64,000 nt of DNA, from NCBI GenBank assembly GCA_007570785.1, contig ML660211.1, positions 3,003,940 to 3,067,939 of the forward strand, written 5' to 3'. This document shows, piece after piece, positions 21,715 to 32,768 of the stretch (positions are counted from its first letter, which is position 1; the number at the start of each line of letters is the position of its first letter). Made by a program: the position numbers and the translations under genes. Source of the stretch: Antilocapra americana. Its lineage: Eukaryota > Chordata > Mammalia > Artiodactyla > Antilocapridae. Below the pieces are notes generated by a model. It made no database searches. It was given only the letters and a program-made list of their open reading frames with translations, and was not told the origin of the DNA.

Positions 21715-24700
21715 CTGCACTGTGGCGCAAGAGTGGCTAAGAGGAGCTACCCCATGTCCAGGGTCAGGAACGGCAGCAGAAAGGAGACACCCCAGGTAAA
21801 AGGTCAGGAGCGGTGGCCATGAGGGAGTACCCCAGGTCCAAGGTAAAGAGCAGCGGCTGTGCTTTGCTGAAACAGCCGTGAAGAGATACCCTATGTCCAA
21901 GGGAAGACAAACCCAAGTAAGATGGTAGGCACTGAGAGAGGGCATCGGAGGGCAGACACACTGAAACCACAGTCACAGACAGCTAGCCAATCTGATCACA
22001 GGGCCCACAGCTTGTGTAACTCAGTGAAACTGAGCCATGCCACGTGGGGCCACCCAAGATGGAAGGGTCATGGTGGAGGGGTCTGACAGAATGCGGTCCA
22101 CTGGAGAAGAGAATGGCAAACTACTCCAGTATTCTTGCCTTAAGAACCCCATGAACAGTGTGAAAAGGCAAAAAGATAGGACACTGAAAGATGAATTCCA
22201 CAAGTCAGTAGGTGCCCAGTATGCTACTTGAGATCAGTGGAGAAATAACTCCAGAAAGAATGAAGGGATCAAGCCAAAGTCAAAACAAAACAAAACAAAA
22301 CAAAAAAACACCTAGTTGTGGATGTGACTGGTAATAGAAGCAAGGTCCAATGCTGTAAAGAGCAATATTGTATAGCAACCTGGAATGTTAGGTCCATGAA
22401 TCAAGGCAAATTGGAAGTGGTCAAACAGGAGATGGCAAGAGTGACCACTGACATTCTAGGAATCAGTGAACTGAGATGGACTGGAATGGGTGAATTTAAC
22501 TCAGATGACCATCATATCTACTACTGTGGGCAGGAATCCGTTATAAGAAATGGAGTAGCCATCATGGTCAACAAAAGAGTCCAAAATGCAGTACTTGGAT
22601 GCAACCTCAAAAATGACAGAATGATCGCTGTTCATTTTCAAGGCAAACCATTCAATATGCCCCAACCAGTAATGCTGAAGAAGCTGAAGTTGAATGGTTC
22701 TATGAAGACCTACAAGACCTTTTAGAACTGACACCCAAAAAGAAGTCCTTTTCATTATAGGGGACTGGAATGCAAATGTAGAAAGTCAAGAAACACCTGG
22801 AGTAACAGGCAAGTTTGGCCTTGGAGTACAGAATGAAGCAGGGCAAAGGCTAATAGAGTTTTGCCAAAAGAACGCACTGGTCATAGCAAACACCCTCTTC
22901 CAACAACACAAGAGACGACTCTACACTTGGACATCACCAGATGGCCAACACCAAAATCAGATTGATTATATTCTTTGCAGCCAGAGATGGAGAAGCTCTC
23001 TACAGTCAGCAAAAACAAGACTGGGAGGTGACTGTGGCTCAGATCATGAACTCGTTATTGCCAAATTCAGACTTAAATTGAAGAAAGTGGGGAAAACCAC
23101 CTGGTCATTCAGGTATGACCTAAATCAAATCCTTATGATTATACAGTGGAAGTGAGAAATATATTTAAGGGCCTAGATCTTTTAGACAGAGTGCCTGATG
23201 AGCTATAGCCAGAAGTTAGTGACATTGTACAGGAGATGGATCAAGACCATCCCCAAGAAAAATGCAAAACAGCAAAATGGCTGTCTGAGGAGGCCTTAAA
23301 AATAGCTGTGTAAAGAAGAGAAGTGAAAAGCAAAGGAGAAAAGGAAAGATGTTCCCATTTAAATGCAGAGTTCCAAAGAATAGCAAGGAGAGATAAGAAA
23401 GCCTTCCTCAGTGGTCAATGCAAAGAAATAGAGGAAAACAATAGACTAGGAAATACTAGAGATCTCTTCAAGAAAATTAGAGATACCAAGGGAACATTTC
23501 ATGCAAAGATGGGCTCGAAAAAGGACAGAAATGGTATGGACCTAACAGAAGCAGAAGATATTAAGAAGAGGTGGCAAGAAAACACAGAAGAAATACACAA
23601 AAAAGATCTTCATGCCCCAGATAACCACAATGGTGTGATCCCTCACCTAGAGCCAGACATCCTGGAATGTGAAGTCAAGTGGGCCTCAAGAATCATCACT
23701 ATGAACAAAGCTAGTGGAGGTGATGGAATTCCAGTTGACCTGTTTCAAATCCTAAAAGTTGATGCTGTGAAAGAGCTGCACTCAATATGCCAGAAAAATT
23801 GAAAACTCAGCAGTGGCCTCAGGACTGGAAAAGATCAGTTTTCATTCTAATCCCAAAGAAGGCAATGCCAAAGAATGCTTAGACTACCGCAGAACTTCAC
23901 TCATCTCACACGCTAGTAATGTAATGCTCAAAATTCTCCAAGCTAGGCTTCAGATGTACGGTAACAGTGAGCTTCCAGATGTTTGAGCTGGATTTAGAAA
24001 AGGCAGAGGAACCAGAGATCAAATTGCCAACATTCGCTGGATCGTCAAAAGAGCAAGAGAATTCCAGAAAAAACATCTATTTCTGCTTTATTGACTATGC
24101 CAAAGCCTTTGACTGTGTGGATCACAATTAACTGTGGAGAATTCTGAAAGAGATGAAATCCCTGACCACCTGATCTGCCTCTTGGGAAATCTGTATGCCA
24201 GTCAGGAAGCAATAGTTAGAAGTGGCCATGGGACAACAGACTGGTTCCAAATAGGAAAAGGAGTATGTCAAGGCTATATATTGTCACCCTGCTGATTTAA
24301 CTTATATGCAGAGTACATCATAAGAAATGATAGGCTGGAAGAAGCACAAGCTGGGATCCAGATTGCTGGGAGAAATATCAATAACCTCAGATATGCCATT
24401 GATACCACCCTTATGGCAGAAAGTAAGAAGAACTAAAGAGCCTCTTGATGAAAGTGAAAGAGGAGAGTGAAATAGTTGGCTTAAAGCTCAATATTCAGAA
24501 AACTAAGATCATGGCATTCAGTCCCATCACTTCATGGCAAATAGATGGGCAAACAGTGAAAACAGTAGCTGACTTTATTTTTTTGGGCTCCAAAGTCACT
24601 GCAGATGGCGATTGCAGCCATGAAATTAAAAGACAATTACTCCTTGGAAGGAAAGTTATGACCAACCTAGACAGAATATTAAAAAGCAAAGACATTACTT

Positions 24701-25180
24701 TGTCAACAAGGTCTGTCTAGTCAAGGCTATGGTTTTTCCAGTAATCACATATGGATGTGAGAGTTGGACTGTTAGGAAAGCTCTGCACAGCAGCATTGAT
24801 GCCGTTGAATTGTGGTGTTGGAGAAGACTCTTGAGAGTCCCTGGACTGCAAGGAGATCCAACCAGTCCATCCTAAAGGTAATCAGTTCTGAGTTTTCATT
24901 GGAAGGACTGATGTTGAAGCTGAAACTCCAATACTTTGGCCACCTGATGTGAAGAGCTGACTCATTGGAAAAGACCTTGATGGTGGAAAAGATTGAAGGT
25001 GGAAGAAGAAGGGGACAACAGAGGATGAGATGGTTGGATGGCATCGCCGACTCAATTAACATGAGTTTGAGCATGTTCTGGGAGTTGGTAATGGACAAAG
25101 AAGCAGGGCATGCTGCAGTCCATGGGGTCACAAAGAGTTGGACAGACTGACCTAGTGAACTGATCTGAACAGATGATCCT
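21715..25180 (+). mobile_element. BovB LINE (RTE clade), near full length
   Basis: About 3.45 kb, the length of a complete BovB. Order: 5'UTR with repeated 'ccccaggtccaagg' type units (21715-22317), apurinic-endonuclease domain, reverse-transcriptase domain, C-terminal region and a short tail (25150-25180). The 5'UTR contains a stretch related to the Bov-A core (ACTACTCCAGTATTCTTGCC near 22125). The left end is placed where BovB similarity starts; no duplication was confirmed. The coding region is broken (see the pseudogene entry), so the copy cannot move itself. Confidence 0.92.
22318..25150 (+). pseudogene. BovB endonuclease/reverse transcriptase, broken
   Basis: Non-LTR retrotransposon polyprotein that nicks target DNA and copies its own RNA at the nick. 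Endonuclease motifs seen in order: ATWNVRSMN (near 22376), ISELRWTGMGEF, GDWNANV (near 22762), QIDYILCSQRW and the catalytic GSDHELV (near 23040). RT part: NKASGGDGIPVDLFQ (near 23705), GFRKGRGTRDQIANI, DWFQIGKGVCQGYILSP, then the catalytic box, which reads YAID instead of YADD (24392-24403). The C-terminus [10 protein letters not shown]...GVTKSW follows. A deletion near 22655, several stops and frameshifts divide it into at least five open pieces (22318-22725, 23323-23802, 24445-24720, 24965-25150 and others). Confidence 0.93.
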
Positions 25181-25239
25181 ATTGACATTTCTGAGTTGTT
25201 TGTGTTTTTTTTTTTTTTTGTATATATTTTTCTTCTGTT

Positions 25240-26133
25240 GTATTTCTTGTGTACAGATCTCCCTTTAACATTTATTGTAAAGCTGGTTTGGTAGTACTTA
25301 ATTCTCTTAACTTTTGCTTGTCTGTGAAACTTTTGATTTCCCCCTCAGTTTTGAATGAGATCCTTGCCATGTAGCGTAATTTTGTTTGTAGATTTTCCCC
25401 TTTCAGTACTTTAAATATATCTTGCCATTACTTTTTGACCTGCAGAGTTTCTGGCTGCAGGGTCACCTGTTAAATGTATGGCATTTCCCTTGTATGTTTC
25501 TTGTTGCTTTTCTCTTACTGCATTAGTATTCTTGCTTTGTGTTTTATCTTTGTTAGTTTGATTAGTATGTATTTTGGCTTGTTTCTCCTTGGGTGTTTTC
25601 CTGTATGGGACTCTTTGTGTTTCTTGAACTTGATTGACTATTTCCTTTTCCATGTTGGGGAAATTTTCAACTATAATCTCTTTAAAAAAAATTTATCATA
25701 CCTTTTCTTTTTCTCTTCTTCTTCTGGGACCCCTATAATTTGAATGTTGGTGCATTTAATATTGTCCCAGAGGTCTCTGAGGCTATCCTCAATTCTCTTC
25801 ATTCTTTTTACTTTATTCTGCTCTTCAGCAGTTATTTCTGTCTTCCAGCTCACTGATCCATTCTTCTGCTTCAAATTTTTGCTATTAATTACTTCTAGAG
25901 TATTTTTAATTTCAGTAATTGTGTTGTTTGTCTCTGTATGTTTATTCTTTAATTCTTTAGGTCTTTGTTAATTGATTCCTGCATTTTCTCCATTCCATTT
26001 TCAAGGTTTTGGATTATCTTTACTATCATTCTGAATTGTTTTTCAGGTAGTTTGTCTATTTCCTTTTTTATTTATTTGGATTTGTGCTTCTCAGTTTTTC
26101 CTTCATTTGTGCAGTATTTCTCTGCCTTTCCAT
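25240..26133 (-). pseudogene. L1 ORF1 (RNA-binding protein), broken
   Basis: L1 ORF1p is a trimeric coiled-coil RNA chaperone that coats L1 RNA. Visible blocks on the minus strand: a Lys/Glu-rich N-terminal part with MERQRN at the start (26133), RIEDSLRDLWDNIK followed by NIQIIGVPEEEEKKK (RRM region, near 25700-25790), and MEKEIVNQVQETQRVPYR (near 25600-25653). Stops and frameshifts split it into pieces at 25671-25874 and 25411-25653. The C-terminus runs into the A-rich end of the element. The plus-strand open frames over this region are antisense shadows. Confidence 0.88.
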
Positions 26134-27785
26134 TATTTTTTTTTAACTTGCTATGTTTGAGGCCTCCTTTTCCCAGGCTTTAAAATTGAAATCTTTCTTA
26201 CATTTGGTTTCTGTCTTCCTAATGTTGGTCCAGTGGTTTGTGTAAACTTCGTGTCGGATGTGACTTGTGCTTATATTCTAGTAGGAGGAGTTTAGTTGCT
26301 GTTTTTTTTTTTTCCTATGATGGGCAGGGCTGAGTGAGGCGATAATACCCTCTGCTGATGATTGTGTTTGTATCTTTTTTTTGTTTGTTGTTTAGATGAG
26401 GTGTCTTGCACAGGATGTTAGTGGGCAGTTGGTGATGCTGGGTCTTGTATGCAACTGGTTGCTTTTGTGCAAATTCTCACTAGTTGATGCTCCCTAAGGT
26501 TAGTATTTCTCTGGTAATCTAGGGGCTTGGAGTCAGCACTCATACTCCGAAGGCTCAAGCCTTGGTCTCTGGCCATGAACAGAGACTCCACAGGTGGTTT
26601 TTTATGGCATTAAATGGGTTTAAAACAAATACCCAAAAACGGAAACAAAGGATGCACCCAGACAAATGGCAATTAGAATATCAGGCAAATAACACCTAAA
26701 ATAATGGAATGTACACACATACATATTCACCATAAGCAAAATAAAAACAGTCCAAAAAATGTACAATAGATTGACCTGGTGAACAAAGGAAACCAAAAAT
26801 TATATCCACCAGTTAAGAACAAAGCTGACTAAAGCACAAACTGGAAAACATAACTAAAGCCAAGTGCCAACTGGGGAATAAAGCAACAACAACAAAAAAC
26901 CAAACTAACAAATATGGTGAGAAAAAGAAAGGAAAGAATAGAAATGCAAAGTTAAATATAGATAAAGAAATTTATATATATCAAAGATGAACTGCAAAGG
27001 TAAAAGACCAGTAGGAAAAGCAAACAAAAAAATAAATGTAGAAAAATAATAATAAATTAAAAAAATTTAAATTAAAAAAAAGACTGAAAAAAAAAAAGAA
27101 AACTCTACAGAACTGCAAAAGGCCAATGAAGAGGCTCACATTTATAAGAGAAATAAAAAGTGGGACTGAGAAAAAAATTTCTCAAAAGCTTAAATAGTAC
27201 TAATTGACAACTACAACAACAGAGGGGGAATAAGGTAAAAAAAGAAAAGAAAATCCAAGAGGAACTACAGAACAAGTCAAAATATAAGAATAATAAATGT
27301 CTTTCTGGAGTCTCTTCTGTCAGCATCCTTTGCCTTGCTGGGAGTCACAGTCCACCTTGCCTCCCTACGATGCCCTCTCCCACTGTGCTGGTCTCTGGAC
27401 CTGCTGTGGGGGCAGCTCAGACTGTAATCTGGTCCTACTCCTGTGTGTTCTTGCCTCCAGTGTCCACAGCTGTCGAACTAGTGCATTTTCTTTTGTGAGA
27501 ACTCTCAATGTCCTTTTATATATTCCACAGATACAGAGTCTGCCTAGTTGATTGTGTGGATTTCATCTGGTGCAAAGGTTTTGGGTTCTCTTCCTTAGAG
27601 CACTGCCCCTGGATTTCAACAGCGATTTTTATCCCCACCTCTGCATGTGGGTCATCCACTGGGGTTTGCTTCCGAGGTTTCCCTGGAGGACTTGGGTCTG
27701 CCCCAGTGAGTACCAGGTGTTGAGGTGGTGCAGCTGCTTTGGTCACAGCACCAGGTATTCAGGAGAGATGGCAGCTAGGGCAGCA

Positions 27786-27906
27786 GGAAATATGGTGCTC
27801 TAGAAGGGTATGGCAACCCACTCCAGTATTCTTGCCTGGAGAATCCCCCAGACAGAAAAGCCTAGCAGACCAGGCTACAGGGTCGCAAAGAGTTGAATAC
27901 AATGGA
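27786..27906 (-). repeat. Bov-A-like segment inside the L1 5'UTR
   Basis: Within the L1 5'UTR, the plus strand reads 'atggcaacccactccagtat', 'tcttgcctggagaatccccc' and 'gggtcgcaaagagttgaata', the core of Bov-A/Bov-tA. It lacks a tRNA head and a visible target duplication. From memory of ruminant L1 5'UTRs, this segment belongs to the L1 subfamily itself and is not a later insertion into this copy. Confidence 0.75.
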
Positions 27907-28146
27907 AGCAACTCTGTTTTCTCAGACGCAGGTGTTTTTCTAGCCTTTTGAAGCTTTGTCCCGGTGAGGATTGAGCATGAAGTTGGTGCAGCTGCTTGGG
28001 TTGCTGGGACCTTGGTGGTGCCAAGTGTGCAGGGGCATGGGCTGCCTCAGCTGCAGGAGCTATGGCCCTATCAGTCTTTTACTAGCCTCTGGAAATTGGC
28101 AATCAGAAGGCCTCTTTGGCTAGTCCTTATCTTTGCTTTGCCCTTT

Positions 28147-28340
28147 CAGGCACTTAGAGGGCTTCCCTGCCTGGGATCCTTCCCTTTTGCTTTGTGTGTC
28201 AGGCACTAAAAGGGCTCCTCCTGGCTGGGGTCCTTCTCTTTTGTTTGGTGTATCAGGCGCTTAAAGGGGCACCCTGGCTGGGGTCCTTCTCTATTGTCCT
28301 GGGTGTCAGGTGCTTGAAGGGCCAGCCTCACTATTGTTCA
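28147..28340 (-). repeat. 53-54-bp tandem units in the L1 5'UTR
   Basis: Units start CAGGCACTTAGAGGGC (28147), CAGGCACTAAAAGGGC (28200), CAGGCGCTTAAAGGGG (28254) and CAGGTGCTTGAAGGGC (28307, partial). Spacings are 53, 54 and 53 bp, and each full unit contains a 'GGGnTCCTTC' block. They lie in the promoter region of the L1, about 0.6-0.8 kb downstream of its 5' end. Confidence 0.85.
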
Positions 28341-28965
28341 GATGCTGGGTGCTGGGTGTGGGGAGACAGGCTGTGGTGATGGCTCCACCCCCTACGCATG
28401 ACTCAGCAGTATCGCCTTGCTTCCATGGCTGCCTGGCTTTCCTCCACAGGCATTTCCCACCACAATCTCCTCTCTCACGTCCCCTCAGGCCATCTCCCCA
28501 CAGTCAACAGCAGACCTCACCCTGGGATTGAGCCACAATTCCTGTGCTCCAGCTCCCAGCTGCTATTTCTTCTAGGGCACCCATGTCCCTGTCCCCGGGT
28601 ACTTGTGGCTACAGCAGGCATTGTCTGTGTGATTCTCATTCCATTTAGGTTGCCACACATCAGCTGCTTCACTCTCAGCCTCAAATATTTCTCTTCTAAC
28701 CCAAACAATTGCCCCGATGTGGGGACTGGACCTCTGCTTCAGTTCTTCCACCTGCCGAGGGCAGGTCCAGTCCTACTAACTCTTCTGTTTTTCCCCCTAA
28801 TTCCTTTGTCCTGTTGAGTTCTGTGTATTCTTTTCCGGTGGCCTTGTACTGCTCTCAGCTTGTCTTCTGCGAGCACTTCTGTGTCTGAAGGTGTATTCCT
28901 GATGTTTCTGTGGAGAGAGATGTACTCCATGTTCACCTACTCCTCCACCATCTTGTTCCTCTCCA

Positions 28966-29594
28966 GCATCACTCGATATATAAATTTGACTTTCATCTTG
29001 AGTGTACTCATTTCTGTTCATATAGACCATTACATAACCCCTCTGAACATTTCCTGATTACTGTTTACTGAATAGCCTGATTACTATCATACCATTGACT
29101 TTATTTGGAGAGATTAAGACTGTTTGATTATAAGTTGCAGGAAACCTCTGGGGATATTTAAACAAGGAGAGAGGGATAGATATGCTCCTAGGTCTCAGAG
29201 AAAAAAGAAAAAGGCAGGAATTCAATGCTAGCTAGACAATCTGAGCTAAGAATGAGATTTCATTTCCAAATTTTGCTAAAGTAGAGGCTCATTGCCAGTT
29301 TAAGTCACCTTAACTATGGTTAAAACTAGGGAAGAGTCATATTGTCCAAACTATAAACATATGTAAGATTAAAAAAAAAGACACTCATTCTTAGACTGGT
29401 TAATCAGAACAATGGAGCTAGAGTTAAAAAGAGGTTATGTCCAATGTAAAGATTTGGAAATTATATTCATATTGGGACAAACTGAACCTGTCATGAGAAG
29501 TCATGAGATAGTCATGGAGATAAATAAAATTGTAGGTAAATTAATATGTGATTTTTAATGTAAAACTAAGATTGAACTATACTGCCTAGGGGTT
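28966..29594. other. Unique DNA, no gene seen
   Basis: Separates the ORF1-only L1 from the older L1 that begins at about 29595. Nothing is recognised. Confidence 0.55.
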
Positions 29595-29987
29595 TTAAAG
29601 TGAATTTTATTGAGATCTTACTTATAAACAATGAAACATAAACATTTAAAATGTAAAAATAATTTTGATAAGTGTGATACTTGCTTCTACTGTGAACACA
29701 TGTCTTTCATTCTCCAAAATTCTTTTTTACAAACAGTAGCCACCTTCAAAACTTGGTGTTAGGCAAGTTTTGACCCACCTTCTTTCGTTAACATTGGTTT
29801 GCTTGTTTTTCTAGGACTTTACGTTAATGCATTCATATACTATGCATTCTTTTGAGACAGTGTATTTTCTCAGTACAGTTTTTTTACATACATTGACATT
29901 GATATATGGGTTAATAGTTTTCCCTTTATTGCCGAATAATATTGTATAGATCATACCAGACCTATTTATCCATTCTCCTATTGATAG

Positions 29988-30160
29988 GGCTTCCCCGGTG
30001 GCTCAGCTGGTAAAAAATCCGCCTGCTGCATGGGAGACGTGGGTTTGATCCCCGTGTTGGGAAGATGCCCTGGAGAAGGGAAAGGCTACCCACTCCAGTA
30101 TTCTGGCTTGGAAAGTCCATGGGGTCGCAAAGACTAAGACAGACTGAGTGACTTTCACTT
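29988..30160 (+). mobile_element. Bov-tA SINE in old L1
   Basis: tRNA-like head GGCTTCCCCGGTGGCTCAGC at the left, body to 'gactgagtgactttcacttt'. Duplication TCCTATTGATAG (29976-29987) and TCCTATCGATAG (30161-30172), 11 of 12. Confidence 0.96.
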
Positions 30161-30389
30161 TCCTATCGATAGACAGTTTGGTATTTAGTTTTGAATTACT
30201 GTGAATAAAGTTGTTATGCATATTTTTTAAAGTCTTTGTGTGGGCATATGTTTTTATTTGCCTTGTATAAATAACTTAAGTGTCTTGTAGTTAAAAAAAA
30301 AAGTTTGTTTAAATGTATTAGAAACTCATACACTGTTCTGGAAAGTGGCTGCCTTGTTTTATAGCCTACCACCGAAGTGTGAATATTCT

Positions 30390-30589
30390 GTAGTGGTTTA
30401 GTTGCTAAGTCATGTCTGACTCTTGCCATCCCATGGACTGTAGCCTGCCAGTCTCCTCTGTCCATCGGATTTTTCAGGCAGAATACAGGACTGGGTTGCC
30501 ATTTCCTTTCCCAAGGGATCTTCCTGATCCAGGGGTTGAACCCAGGTCTCCTGCACTGCAGGCAGATTCTTTACCAACTGAGCTACCAG
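30390..30589 (-). mobile_element. Bov-tA SINE in old L1
   Basis: Reversed copy from 'ggtttagttgctaagtcatg' to the head 'ttctttaccaactgagctac'. A short duplication TATTCT (30384-30389 and 30590-30595) marks the ends. Confidence 0.92.
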
Positions 30590-31495
30590 TATTCTAGTTG
30601 CTGCATATCCTCACTAGTAATTCATATGGTCAGGTTTTTAAATTTAGGTATTTTGATGACTGTCTAGTGATATTACATTATGATTTTAACTTATATACAC
30701 TTAATATTATCAATCTTACTTTAATATTCTATTGACCATTCATATGTTTTGTTTTTGAAATCTGTTCAAATCTTATATCCATTGATCTGTAGAAGTTACT
30801 TATATTGTTTATTGGGTATACATATGTTTTGATGATATATTTGAATGAAGATTTCTATGAATCTTGTTCAACTTGTATTTTTATTTTCTTAACAGTTTCT
30901 TTTAAATACCAGAAGTGTTTCATTTTGATTAAGTCATTATCTTTTGGTAATGACTTCAGTGTGTAACATTTAAGAAGTAATTTTCTATGCCTAAGATCAC
31001 AAATACTTTTTTCCATTATTTTCTTTCCAGACTTGAGATTCTCAGCATCAACCTCCCTGACATTTTGGACCAGAGATTCTAAGTTGGAATTTTCTCTAGA
31101 CATTGTCAAATATCTATTTGTGTAGCAAAACTGAACCCTGGTCTTAGAAATTATGCAGTTTTAGCTTTTATATTTAGGTTTGTGATATATTTTGGAATAA
31201 CACTTGTGTGAACTCTTTTTTTTTTAAATGAGTAAATAGTTGTTCCAGCAACATTTGAAATATGGAAAGACCATTCTTTACCATGAAATTGCCTTGGCAA
31301 CCCTATCAGAAAACAGCTGACCATATATAGACAGATCTACTTCTGGATGCTCTGTTTTGTTCCATTGATAAAATGTCTGTCTTTACACCAGTACTACACT
31401 GGCTTGATTAATAACGAGTTCAGATCAGGTGGGTATATGTTTTCCAAATCTGTTTTTTTTAAGAGTTGTTTTGACTATTCTTGTTCTTTGCATTT

Positions 31496-31524
31496 ATATA
31501 TACACACACACACACACACACACA

Positions 31525-31558
<34 letters not shown>
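31496..31558 (+). repeat. Compound (CA)n-(TA)n microsatellite
   Basis: About 11 CA units, a GACA interruption, then about 14 TA units inside the old L1. It gives false His-Thr / Ile-Tyr frames. Confidence 0.97.
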
Positions 31559-31562
<4 letters not shown>

Positions 31563-31742
31563 TATCAGATTGTCAATTTATACTCCCTCCTCTCAAACAA
31601 ATCCCTGTTGGAATTATCCTGCACATTGCATTGCATCTGTAAGTCAGCCCTGGGAGACTTGATACCTTAACAAAATTTAGTTTTCCAATTCATAAACTTG
31701 GTATATTTCTCCAGTTATTACAGGTTTTAAAATTTCTTTCTC

Positions 31743-32479
31743 GGAACCTGTGCTCAGCCGAATCTTCTAGCGTCTGGCTCACTCCTCTGGCTCACTGTTC
31801 CTGCAGCCATGTCTTCCCAGCAGCAGCAGCAGTGCCTGCCCAGACGAACCAATAGCAGCAGCTGAAGCAGCCCTGTCAGCCACCCTCTGTCAAAGGTCAA
31901 GAGGCGTGTGCACCTAAAACCAAGGATTCATGTGCTCCCCAGGCCAAGAAGCAATTCCCACCCAGGGACACAGCAATCCCAGCCCAGCTGAAGTGTCCTG
32001 CAACCCCAAGAGTAAATAGAAGTAAGGATAGACTGAGATATATCTGCCCACCAACCAGGCTACTAGATGCAGCCATCTCTTTCTCCTGCTCCTTTTCTGA
32101 TCCTCAGCTCCAGGATTTGCCCTCCTCTCCTACCTTCTACTGAGGGTCTGAGAAAGCATTGTCATGATTTCTTCCCACAGAACCCCTGTCTCACACATCC
32201 CCTTGCTTCCAGTATTCTTCTGCTCCCCACTCTGACTCTCTCCTAGATGAACATGAGTGAAGTTCCAGCTTTTCCAGCTTCCAGTTTGGCCACAGCAATG
32301 GCCGTATCCATGTCCTAAAGAAAGAAATATATCTGGGCTCATTCTAGGGCTTCCACCTTGACTCATGGGGACACCAGAGGCTGATGCATAGCTTCATGCA
32401 TTCCCTGTCCCAGTTCCCCATCCCTGAGCTTCTCTCTTATTTCTTGCTCTAATAAAATCTGTGCTTCATGTTAAAAAAG
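31743..32479 (+). pseudogene. SPRR4: SPRR4 processed pseudogene (retrocopy)
   Basis: The parent gene encodes small proline-rich protein 4, a cornified-envelope precursor of keratinocytes cross-linked by transglutaminase. The copy starts with a leader, then ATG at 31809 giving MSSQQQQQCLP. After a frame change near residue 11 the family core follows: QLKQPCQPPSVK, ACAPKTKDSCAPQAKKQ, then IPAQLKCP. The normal leader intron just before the ATG is missing, AATAAA is at 32451-32456 and an A-run at 32473-32478. A diverged duplication flanks it (ATTTCTTTCTC 31732-31742; ATTTATTTCCC 32480-32490). Frameshift and stops (TAG near 31853 in the corrected frame) make it non-coding. It sits inside an old L1. 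SPRR1-3 fit less well, because the CAPKTKD...CAPQ spacing is specific to SPRR4. Confidence 0.9.
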
Positions 32480-32768
32480 ATTTATTTCCCCTAACAATAT
32501 TTTTTCATTTATCTTTATTTCAGATCTTACCCCTATACTTTATTAAATATAATTATTCCATGTTTTTGGTATTTAAAATTTCAATTTTCAAAAGTTTTTG
32601 TTTAATATACAGAAATATGATTGTTTTATATATACTTTATAATTTTGAACTTCTTTAAGTTCAATTCATATGTTAGTTCTAGTAACTTATAATGGATTTC
32701 TTCAAATCCTTTATCAGCACAGTCTTATCATATACAAATAAGAACATTCTTCATTCCTTTCTACTCTG

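Larger units (their letters stand above)
25205..28965 (-). mobile_element. Ruminant L1 (L1_BT type), 5'UTR plus ORF1 only
   Basis: Read on the minus strand: the 5' end at about 28965 (GAGGAACAAGATGGTGGAGG), a long 5'UTR to about 26140, an ORF1 remnant (26133 to about 25240), then an A-rich run (T-run on the plus strand at 25208-25222) where the element stops. ORF2 is absent. The 5'UTR holds three noteworthy parts listed separately: 53-54-bp tandem units, an embedded Bov-A-like segment and an A-rich section (26600-27290 on plus). It abuts the BovB at its left with only about 25 bp between them. No clear target duplication was found. Confidence 0.85.

Noticed and set aside
28398..28817. 139-codon plus-strand open frame
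   Set aside because: Antisense of the L1 5'UTR, which is GC-rich and poor in stops.
21682..29015. CATTTCTG seen left of the BovB, between BovB and L1, and right of the L1, as shared target duplications
   Set aside because: The copies lie 20-45 bp away from the element ends and flanking bases do not match; an 8-mer recurring by chance in AT-rich DNA is more likely.
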